Shown here piece by piece: positions 6,827 to 11,091 of a stretch of DNA of 11,091 nucleotides (within the stretch, counting starts at the first letter, position 1; each line of letters opens with the position of its first letter). The stretch lies in assembly GCA_020558355.1 (NCBI GenBank), contig JAJCKG010000032.1, forward strand, positions 1 to 11,091, written 5' to 3'. The position numbers and the translations under genes are program-made. The stretch comes from a bacterium 210820-DFI.6.37 (GTDB lineage: Bacteria > Bacillota > Clostridia > Peptostreptococcales > Anaerovoracaceae). The notes beneath the pieces were generated by a model. That model saw only the letters and a program-made list of their open reading frames with translations, made no database searches and had not been told where the DNA came from.

Positions 6827-6944
6827 TTCTTCCAGTTTTTCTTTCCCAGCCTGTCTTTTCAGCCATATGTTTTCCTGCTCTGAAACAAAGCTAACTCACG
6901 ATTAACTCACGCGTGAGTTAATCGTGAGTTAGCAATTTAAATCA
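6827..6944. repeat. 118-bp direct repeat, copy R2
   Basis: Sister of 4903-5020 at a spacing of 1924 bases. It ends in the last codons of the DUF4143 remnant and includes its stop codon (6937-6939), just as R1 does for the Schlafen gene. In the minus strand one frame reads VSEQENIWLKRQAGKEKLEE then GI and stop, without the TGA seen in R1, so R2 looks less eroded. The 6703-6826 stretch between the Schlafen promoter and R2 shows no gene. Confidence 0.9.
6890..6933. promoter_or_regulatory. Perfect 44-nt palindrome, four TAACTCACG half-sites
   Basis: A perfect dyad centred at 6911/6912 and made of two nested pairs of half-sites: TAACTCACG twice, then CGTGAGTTA twice. The inner pair has the same core as the Schlafen promoter operator. 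It lies directly after the stop of the DUF4143 remnant. As RNA it would form a 22-bp stem, but the downstream sequence is GCTTTGTTTC rather than a run of T, so a regulator-binding array fits better than a plain terminator. Confidence 0.8.
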
Positions 6945-7494
6945 TCCAGATAGGGACAATATAGTTATCACGGTCAATGGCAGACAATTCCGGCTTCATA
7001 CAGACAACAGCGTCTTTATCTCTGTAATAATACATATGCGGCTCTTTACCGCTGTTTAAATACGTTTTGGCAATTTCAGACACAACGTAGTTTTCCAGTA
7101 TTGCTCCGCTTTCCAAGGTTTCCGCGCTGCTCCATCTCGTAAGATAGCATACCATCCCTGTATCATAAAAATATAGCTTTGGCGTTTTCACAGGGCGCTT
7201 AAGCAGATTGTCGGTATAAGGGCGCAGATAGAAAATAATTCCCAGCGTTTCCAATATGCCAAGCCACGCCTTTACCTGCGTTTGATTGATGTCCGCATCT
7301 GGCAGCCACCGCAACCACAAAGCGATGAAATTTCAAGGAATCTATAGCGTCTGACAGTCCTCTTACATCTCTTTCAATATAGGTATTAATATAACTGCTA
7401 TAAAAGATCTGACTGTTACTGTTTACTCCACTTATAATTGCGGGCATAGAGCCTTTTCAGATATTCCCCTGTTGTTTCATTATCTAAGTTTCTG
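6937..7494 (-). pseudogene. DUF4143-type AAA ATPase remnant
   Basis: Only the C-terminal part of an AAA_14/DUF4143 ATPase is left. From upstream to downstream one can read NETTGEYLKRL (7494-7450 region), then in another frame MPAIISG, FYSSYINTYIERDVR and LKFHRFVVAVAARCG, then in a third frame DADINQTQVKAWLGILETLG, VKTPKLYFYDTGMVCYLT, ENYVVSEIAKTYLNSGKEP and YYYRDKDA, and the end PELSAIDRDNYIVPIWMI. The AAA domain with Walker A and B is missing. There are frame changes near 7450 and 7310. Compared with the family, residues also seem deleted after GHQ/DADI, within ESGAILEN, and after YYYRDKDA, where some 50 residues jump straight to the C-terminus. Intact relatives are ATPases of unknown role with a nuclease-like C-terminal domain. 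Confidence 0.8.
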
Positions 7495-7523
7495 TTGAAC
7501 TATAAAAAACTTTATGCTATATT
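7495..7523 (+). promoter_or_regulatory. Promoter of the antisense antitoxin RNA
   Basis: TTGAAC at 7495-7500 and TATATT at 7518-7523 are 17 bases apart, with a TG extension (TGC) just before the -10. This predicts a start near 7530. It is one of the strongest promoters in the window, as expected for an abundant antitoxin RNA. Confidence 0.75.
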
Positions 7524-7529
7524 ATAGGT

Positions 7530-7626
7530 ATAAAAAGAACAATCGCCCACAAGGTGGTTTGTCCAAAAATGCGAAATAGAAAAATCCACCCCGTACTCGG
7601 TCAAAGTTTTGGGGTGGTTTTTCTAT
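7530..7626 (+). ncRNA. Predicted type I antitoxin antisense RNA
   Basis: A predicted RNA of about 95 nt, from the promoter at 7495-7523 to the hairpin at 7576-7626. A 5' hairpin is visible (CCAC-AAG-GTGG at 7547-7557, extended by ACAA/TTGT), and the 3' end is the terminator. It carries no convincing coding frame. It converges with the toxin gene on the other strand: the terminator is shared, so the 3' ends of the two RNAs are complementary over about 50 bases, and over the whole antitoxin if the toxin message reads through. This layout is that of Firmicute type I pairs such as TxpA/RatA and BsrG/SR4, where the antisense RNA blocks translation or triggers decay. The assignment is inferred from layout, not from an RNA match. 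Confidence 0.65.
7576..7626. terminator. Bidirectional terminator shared by toxin and antitoxin
   Basis: The arm at 7576-7592 pairs with 7611-7626 over 16 base pairs with one bulged T (7585). The GC core is CCACCCC/GGGGTGG, with AAAAA on one side and TTTTT on the other, so it can stop transcripts from either strand. Confidence 0.8.
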
Positions 7627-7631
7627 GTAGA

Positions 7632-7721
7632 TTACTTACAAAACGTAAAAACGAATGTAAGCAATGCCAAAAGGAACAGACCAAAGGTCATTAAGTCCTT
7701 AAAATCAAAATGATTTTTCAT
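7632..7721 (-). CDS. Small holin-like type I toxin peptide
   Basis: A 29-residue peptide: a polar start (MKNHFDFKDLMTF), one membrane span (about 14-27, GLFLLALLTFVFTF), and the end C-K. This is the shape of the TxpA/BsrG/Fst and holin-like toxin peptides, which insert in the membrane and stop growth when not silenced. The start at 7721 is preceded by GGGGGTGA at a good distance; an ATG two codons earlier (7727) is too close to that site. The gene faces the predicted antisense RNA, and its message would end at the shared terminator. Being so short, it is easily missed. The peptide family is inferred from form, size and layout, not from residue identity. Confidence 0.75.
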   Translation of the reverse strand: MKNHFDFKDLMTFGLFLLALLTFVFTFCK

Positions 7722-7800
7722 AGGCATCACCCCCATTCCGTAAAAAATGAGAGGTCAGCCCACCCTGCAACACAATTGTCCTTATGCGCATTTACCATAA

Positions 7801-7830
7801 TTTGTACCCTCATACAACCAACCATTTCAA
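7801..7830 (-). promoter_or_regulatory. Candidate toxin promoter
   Basis: TTGAAA (7825-7830) and TACAAA (7801-7806) are 18 bases apart on the minus strand. This gives a start near 7794 and a 5' leader of about 70 bases, a length often seen for type I toxin messages. The rest of 7735-7900 holds nothing else I can support. Confidence 0.45.
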
Positions 7831-7902
7831 TCTCCCTCATTTATCAGTTACCGCAAAAATTTTGTGTGTTTTTACGCTGTTTCATAGAATTTCAGAATAT
7901 AC

Positions 7903-7933
7903 GAAAAGCCCCGAAAACACACTGTTTCCGGGG
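7903..7933 (-). terminator. Terminator of the rplM-rpsI operon
   Basis: CCCCGAAAAC (7909-7918) pairs with GTTTCCGGGG (7924-7933) with one mismatch; reading on the minus strand, the stem is followed by C and TTTT. It lies about 30 bases after the rpsI stop. Confidence 0.85.
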
Positions 7934-7963
7934 AATATCTTTTCTTTGCAATCTTCGCTTGAA

Positions 7964-8359
7964 CTATCTCTTTGAGAACTGGCTTGCTCTTCTCGCTTTT
8001 TTGAGACCGTATTTCTTTCTTTCCTTCATACGGGAATCTCTTGTCAGGAATCCAGCCGCTTTCAGAGCTGGTCTGTAAGCGTCTCTGTCCGCTTCGCACA
8101 GCGCTCTCGCAACGCCGTGTCTTAAAGCTCCGGCCTGACCGGTGTATCCGCCGCCGCTCACTGTAGCGATTACATCGAATTTGCCTTCGCATCCCGCAAT
8201 TTCAAAAGGTCTTTTTACTTCTCTTTTTACGATTTCCATTGCAAGGTAATCGTCCAGAGGTTTACCGTTAACAGTTACATTTCCAGTTCCAGGGATCAAT
8301 CTAACTCTAGCAACTGAAGATTTTCTTCTTCCTGTTCCGTAATACTGCGTTTTTGCCAT
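7964..8359 (-). CDS. rpsI: 30S ribosomal protein S9
   Basis: A 131-residue full-length bacterial S9 (uS9). Family landmarks are [16 protein letters not shown] (6-21), [35 protein letters not shown] (69-88), [14 protein letters not shown] (104-117), and the invariant end FSKR, whose last arginine reaches towards the P-site tRNA in the ribosome. GGGAGG about nine bases upstream fixes the start at 8359. It follows rplM by 19 bases, the usual bacterial order, and ends at a clear terminator, so the two genes form one message. Confidence 0.98.
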   Translation of the reverse strand: MAKTQYYGTGRRKSSVARVRLIPGTGNVTVNGKPLDDYLAMEIVKREVKRPFEIAGCEGKFDVIATVSGGGYTGQAGALRHGVARALCEADRDAYRPALKAAGFLTRDSRMKERKKYGLKKARRASQFSKR

Positions 8360-8378
8360 TGTTTAGTTCCTCCCTTCC

Positions 8379-8807
8379 TTAAATATCCAAAGCTTCCGGT
8401 TTCTGTGCCGCGTGATCGTGTTCCGGTCCCGCATAAACCTTTAACTTCTTGTACATCTGTCTGCCAAGTTTGCCGTTGGGCATCATGCCTTTAATAGCAT
8501 GTCTTACAACTTCAGTCGGATGTTTTTCCATTAACTGCTCGAAAGTAACCTCTCTCAGACCACCTGGATATCCGGTATGTCTCTTGTAGATCTTTTCTTT
8601 TCTCTTCTTGCCTGTTACTTCTACTTTGTCAGCGTTGATGATAATTACATAGTCACCGCAGTCAACGTGAGGAGTGTAAGTCGGTTTGTTCTTTCCTCTC
8701 AGAATAGCCGCAACCTGTGAAGCCATTCTTCCGAGGTTCTTGCCTTCTGCGTCTACAACGTACCATTTACGTTCAACTTCATGAGGCTTTGCGATAAATG
8801 AACTCAT
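8379..8807 (-). CDS. rplM: 50S ribosomal protein L13
   Basis: A 142-residue full-length L13 (uL13), an early-assembly protein of the large subunit. Landmarks are [18 protein letters not shown] (13-30), [20 protein letters not shown] (33-52), [20 protein letters not shown] (64-83), [20 protein letters not shown] (97-116), and KLKVYAG at 121-127. AAGGA about eight bases before ATG 8807 sets the start. It is the first gene of the rplM-rpsI operon, with a long structured leader and a strong promoter upstream. The adjoining membrane-bound XRE gene upstream has its own promoter and is not part of the operon. Confidence 0.98.
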   Translation of the reverse strand: MSSFIAKPHEVERKWYVVDAEGKNLGRMASQVAAILRGKNKPTYTPHVDCGDYVIIINADKVEVTGKKRKEKIYKRHTGYPGGLREVTFEQLMEKHPTEVVRHAIKGMMPNGKLGRQMYKKLKVYAGPEHDHAAQKPEALDI

Positions 8808-9054
8808 TTCTCTTTTCCTTTCTACCTACTTGGTTGCCGCTTTGTGCCCCGCTTGGGATACGAGGCGGAGCCGCAACGTGTTCGGCCCTGTCTACTGGGT
8901 TTGCTCCGGCAAGATTAAATCTGCCGCGGCCTGTATGCCGCGTAACATACGGGCTGGCCCGCAAACGTGTTCGACGAACTAAAACTTTTTAGCCGCACTT
9001 GCCCGGACGGATGCCCATCCTGCTCATGCGAAAATGATGCCACACATGTGACAC
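8808..9054 (-). promoter_or_regulatory. Long structured 5' leader of rplM (L13-leader candidate)
   Basis: About 246 bases separate the predicted transcript start from rplM. Firmicutes are known to carry an L13 leader here, thought to bind L13 for feedback control. Two related elements follow one another: one beginning CGAACACGTT near 8970, with stems GCGG(G)CC/GGCCGC and GTATG/CATAC, and one beginning CGAACACGTT near 8883, with stems GTTGC/GCAAC and GCCTCG/CGGGGC. Between them lies a hairpin GGCAGAT/ATC(T)TGCC. Which element is the regulatory site is not known. Confidence 0.6.
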
Positions 9055-9060
9055 GAAATT

Positions 9061-9089
9061 ATTTTACACGCTAAAAGCGTCGCTGTCAA
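9061..9089 (-). promoter_or_regulatory. rplM-rpsI promoter
   Basis: On the minus strand TTGACA (9084-9089) and TAAAAT (9061-9066) are 17 bases apart: a perfect -35 and a five-of-six -10. The start would be near 9054. A strong promoter fits a ribosomal protein operon. Confidence 0.9.
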
Positions 9090-9141
9090 AGGTTTTTTCA
9101 GGATTTTCCGGCATTTGAAAGGATTTGCTTTCATAGCCATC

Positions 9142-9789
9142 TTATTTTTCCCCTGCGGATCTTCCTCTTCGCGCTTTTATCGCGCTGATCCCTGTTCCGA
9201 TCATCATTCCCGCCGCGGAACATAAAATCCCGGGAATGATATCCGTTATATCCGGAGCTTGTAAATTCCCAAAAGCCGCGGTATTAGCCAGGCTGAATGT
9301 AGCGTACCCCGCAAGCATATACATAAATCCGAAAAATAGCAGCATGACCCATTTATAATTTGCCCATCCTCTGTCCTTTCCAATAAAAACAGAAACGATC
9401 AGTGTGCTTACTGGCAAAACACAGTAAAATACAACCAACGCGTATCCCATTTCATCCCCGTCTTTCCCCAGCCAGAACAGAATAATCGACGCCGCCCAAA
9501 TCAGCAGATAAACCATGATCTGTATCAGCTTTGAAAAGGTTTGACGGCTCTTCACCTCATTGGTGCTTTCCTCAAGATGCTTAATCATCTCCTTGTCCTC
9601 CTTTAATAATTCATCAAGGCTGACCGAATACAGAGTGCTTAAACGGATGACGCTGACAATGTCCGGAAAGGATTTATTGTTCTCCCAGTTGGAAATCGTC
9701 TGGCGGCTGATACCCAGCTCTCCGGCGACTTGCTCCTGCGTCATTCCCATTTTCGTTCTTGTTTGCTTTAGCTTGCTTCCAATCTCCAT
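9142..9789 (-). CDS. XRE-family regulator with four membrane helices
   Basis: A 215-residue protein. Residues 7-61 are an HTH_3 (Cro/C1) DNA-binding domain: KMGMTQEQVAGELGISRQTISNWEN, with the recognition helix at 28-36, then FPDIVSVIRLSTLYSVSLDELL. A charged linker (62-85) leads to four predicted membrane spans at about 88-107, 114-136, 146-166 and 182-203, and a basic tail ARRGR. This plan is common in Clostridia and suggests a DNA-binding protein held at the membrane; its signal and target genes are unknown. The start at 9789 has AAGGAGG seven bases upstream. It stands alone between the ribosomal operon and the nitroreductase, with its own promoter and no clear terminator before the rplM promoter. 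Confidence 0.88.
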   Translation of the reverse strand: MEIGSKLKQTRTKMGMTQEQVAGELGISRQTISNWENNKSFPDIVSVIRLSTLYSVSLDELLKEDKEMIKHLEESTNEVKSRQTFSKLIQIMVYLLIWAASIILFWLGKDGDEMGYALVVFYCVLPVSTLIVSVFIGKDRGWANYKWVMLLFFGFMYMLAGYATFSLANTAAFGNLQAPDITDIIPGILCSAAGMMIGTGISAIKARRGRSAGEK

Positions 9790-9811
9790 ATTCGTCCTCC
9801 TTGTTTCGTTT

Positions 9812-9840
9812 ATTATGAGACGGATACGCGCCCTTGTCTA
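9812..9840 (-). promoter_or_regulatory. Promoter of the XRE gene
   Basis: TAGACA (9835-9840) and CATAAT (9812-9817) are 17 bases apart on the minus strand, each matching consensus at five of six positions. The start would be near 9805, leaving a short leader with AAGGAGG. The 9841-10018 gap holds GC-rich hairpins (for instance GCGAAAGC/GCTTTCCGC near 9948-9968) but no gene. Confidence 0.6.
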
Positions 9841-10018
9841 TCAAATCTCCCAGACATTGCTGAAAAACTGTGTCAAAATTCTTTTACATCCGCAGTTAAG
9901 CATATCATAATCCTTTCATTCTATAAAGAGATTTTACGGCGGCAGGCGAAAGCCCCGCTTTCCGCGCCGGTCCGGCGTTTTGTCAAGAACAGACCGGAAA
10001 TGAGTCTTCCCGGATCAA

Positions 10019-10540
10019 TTACCGCAGGCTCTCATAAGAAACCAGATGTTCTATCGGAATACGCTCTTTATCAAAGCGATCCGGGTCAGCCGTTTCGCCG
10101 TCAGCATATCCTATCGCCAGAATATTAACCGGCTCCAGATTCTCTGGCAAGCTCAAAGCTTTGCTCAGAACATCCGGCTTGAAATAGCAGATCCACACGC
10201 TTCCCAGCCCAAGCTCTGTTGCCTGCAGCATCATATGGTCGGTAATAATGGAAGCGTCGATATCACTTGTCTGCTTTTGATCAAACGGGCGTACCCAGGC
10301 TTTTTCATGGTCGGCGCAGACGATAACCGCCAACGGCGCGCCATAAAGCTCCGCCGCCGTCCCAATCTTCGCAAGGCCTTCCTCACTTTGAACAACGATC
10401 AGCCGCACAGGCTGCAGATTCGCGGCGGTCGGCGCCACATGCGCAGCCTCCAAAATCTGGTCCAGCTTTTCCGGCTCTACTTTCCGCTCCGTATAACTGC
10501 GCACAGAGCGGCGCTGTTTCGCAATACTTATGAAATTCAT
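10019..10540 (-). CDS. Nitroreductase-family FMN oxidoreductase
   Basis: A 173-residue flavoprotein of the nitroreductase fold. Members are dimers that bind FMN and reduce nitro groups, quinones or similar acceptors with NAD(P)H. FMN-contacting segments are visible: RRSVRSYTERKV at 10-21, APTAANLQP at 36-44, and GLGSVWICYF at 111-120 followed by the AIGYADGE region at 142-149. It belongs to the short class (about 170 residues) and is complete. AAAGGGG eight bases before ATG 10540 fixes the start. It is divergent from an HxlR regulator with a 148-base shared control region. In Bacillus subtilis, HypR controls the nitroreductase HypO and YodB controls YodC in the same way, so a role in electrophile or oxidant stress is likely but inferred. 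Confidence 0.9.
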   Translation of the reverse strand: MNFISIAKQRRSVRSYTERKVEPEKLDQILEAAHVAPTAANLQPVRLIVVQSEEGLAKIGTAAELYGAPLAVIVCADHEKAWVRPFDQKQTSDIDASIITDHMMLQATELGLGSVWICYFKPDVLSKALSLPENLEPVNILAIGYADGETADPDRFDKERIPIEHLVSYESLR

Positions 10541-10576
10541 TGTTTTAACCCCTTTCTTTATGTTATATTCTGTATG

Positions 10577-10593
10577 TTAACCCAACGGTTGAA
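10577..10593. promoter_or_regulatory. Candidate operator in the divergent control region
   Basis: The stretch TTAACC-CAAC-GGTTGAA is an imperfect dyad, 37 bases before the nitroreductase start. A second short dyad, AACATGTT, lies at 10602-10609. HxlR regulators bind such inverted repeats as dimers. No clear sigma-A promoter for the nitroreductase gene could be placed. Confidence 0.4.
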
Positions 10594-10638
10594 TTGATTT
10601 TAACATGTTGAAAAAAATCCGCAAGAACGCACTTTTCC

Positions 10639-10662
10639 GGTAGACACTACCCAAAAGGATAG
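10639..10662. promoter_or_regulatory. Candidate HxlR autoregulatory operator
   Basis: Two overlapping dyads precede hxlR: GGTAG-ACA-CTACC (10639-10651) and CTACCC-AAAA-GGATAG (10647-10662, one mismatch). They are enclosed by a longer inverted repeat, CCGCAA (10619-10624) and TTGCGG (10668-10673). The sites lie in the 5' region directly before the ribosome binding site GGAAAGGAG. Confidence 0.4.
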
Positions 10663-10688
10663 CGCCTTTGCGGGAAAGGAGCATAGAT

Positions 10689-11069
10689 ATGAAACATACA
10701 AAAGAACAATTCAGCTGCCCGGTGGAAGCGACACAAGCCCTGATCGGCGGCAAATATAAGGCATCCATTCTCTGGAACCTGATTAAAGGTCCTCTTCACT
10801 ATATGGAACTGCAGCGCCTCATCCCAAAGGCCACCCCAAAAATGCTTTCGCAGCAGCTCCGCGATTTAGAAGACTGCGGAATGATCCACCGCGAGGTCAT
10901 CCCCGAAAAGCCGCCCAAAACCATTTATTCTCTCACCCCGTTGGGGCAAAGCGCAGTCCCCGTCCTCGACTCCATGTGTCAATGGGGAGAAGCCTATCTT
11001 GACCGTTTGGGCGCCGGAACTTCATGCTGCTCAAAAAAATCAAAACCACCGGTTGAACCGGTGGTCTGA
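10689..11069 (+). CDS. HxlR-family winged-helix regulator, probably redox sensing
   Basis: A 126-residue DNA-binding protein of the HxlR/MarR-like type. The family core is present in order: SCPVEATQALIGGKYKASIL (9-28), FHYMEL-like LHYMELQRLIP (36-46), KMLSQQLRDLEDCGMIHREV (51-70), and YSLTPLGQSAVPVLDSMCQW (80-99). C10 just before PVEAT sits where YodB and HypR have the N-terminal cysteine that senses quinones and oxidants by disulfide formation; C63, C97 and a C113-C114 pair are extra. ATG 10689 was chosen because GGAAAGGAG lies at 10672-10680; a TTG at 10668 is in frame but has no such site. It is divergent from the nitroreductase it likely controls. The last codons (KPPVEPVV) are encoded by a hairpin repeat. 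Confidence 0.9.
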   Translation: MKHTKEQFSCPVEATQALIGGKYKASILWNLIKGPLHYMELQRLIPKATPKMLSQQLRDLEDCGMIHREVIPEKPPKTIYSLTPLGQSAVPVLDSMCQWGEAYLDRLGAGTSCCSKKSKPPVEPVV

Positions 11070-11088
11070 ACAGGCCCTATAAGGGCCT
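11045..11088 (+). repeat. Compound hairpin at the end of hxlR
   Basis: Two perfect hairpins stand side by side: ACCACCGG-TTGAA-CCGGTGGT (11045/11047 to 11065), inside the last codons of hxlR, and AGGCCCT-ATA-AGGGCCT (11072-11088) just after the stop. They may form a terminator, but no T-tract is seen before the window ends. Paired hairpins like this also occur in REP-type and IS200/IS605-end sequences, which I cannot decide here. Confidence 0.6.
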
Positions 11089-11091
11089 ATC

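Noticed and set aside
6827..6866. Small minus-strand frames starting M(A/T)EKTG in both repeats
   Set aside because: They have a plausible AGGA before the ATG, but the two copies differ by amino-acid-changing substitutions and diverge at once after the repeat, so they are not supported as genes.
6890..6933. Simple rho-independent terminator for the DUF4143 remnant
   Set aside because: The stem is perfect but no T-run follows, and the same half-sites recur in a promoter where a terminator makes no sense; a regulator-binding array fits better, though some termination is possible.
7632..7721. Phage holin
   Set aside because: No lysis or phage genes nearby, and a single short span with an opposing antisense RNA fits a type I toxin better.
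7710..8078. Plus-strand open frame over the toxin start, the rpsI terminator and the rpsI end
   Set aside because: It would read through a terminator and the end of a ribosomal protein gene on the other strand; nothing protein-like in it.
7872..8192. Second minus-strand frame within rpsI
   Set aside because: Out-of-frame reading of a conserved ribosomal gene and its terminator.
10046..10597. Plus-strand open frame opposite the nitroreductase
   Set aside because: Antisense shadow without a ribosome binding site; the nitroreductase frame has full FMN motifs.

Overview
The window reads as a piece of chromosome from a Firmicute of the class Clostridia. The support is an rplM-rpsI pair with Firmicute-type proteins, strong AGGAGG-like ribosome binding sites, sigma-A promoters, and families common in gut Clostridia (MoxR fused to a DUF6273-like N-terminus, DUF4143 ATPase, Schlafen/AlbA_2 ATPase-regulator, holin-like type I toxin). 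I cannot name the genus. Every gene I accept lies on the minus strand except the last one (HxlR regulator) and one small antisense RNA.

Layout from left to right. (1) 113-4155 is a four-gene minus-strand operon, transcribed from right to left: MoxR-type AAA ATPase with an extra N-terminal module, VWA/DUF2201 protein (ATGA overlap), HD-domain nucleotidase-like hydrolase, and GNAT acetyltransferase. (2) About 4200-7900 is an AT-richer accessory island. It holds an orphan hypothetical protein, a Schlafen/AlbA_2 protein with HATPase_c_4 and winged-helix domains, a decayed DUF4143 ATPase, and a type I toxin-antitoxin locus. The Schlafen gene is bracketed by two copies of a 118-bp repeat (9 mismatches, all transitions), each ending at a stop codon. 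Each repeat carries a long palindrome built from four TAACTCACG half-sites. A third, 26-nt palindrome with the same core sits exactly in the spacer and -10 of the Schlafen promoter, which points to an autoregulated operator system. (3) 7903-9089 is the conserved rpsI-rplM operon with terminator, a long structured leader with two related elements, and a near-consensus promoter. (4) 9142-9840 is an XRE regulator with four membrane helices. (5) 10019-11069 is a divergent nitroreductase / HxlR pair that resembles the thiol-redox modules HypR-HypO and YodB-YodC of Bacillus subtilis. The HxlR gene runs into a compound hairpin at the right edge.

The most interesting parts are the Schlafen gene with its repeated operators (4903-6944) and the small toxin/antisense RNA locus at 7495-7830, whose 29-residue toxin is easy to miss. 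The MoxR-VWA operon is the other candidate for an under-described system: its ATPase has a fused sensor-like front half, and its VWA protein carries a metallopeptidase-like domain with a damaged HExxH motif.
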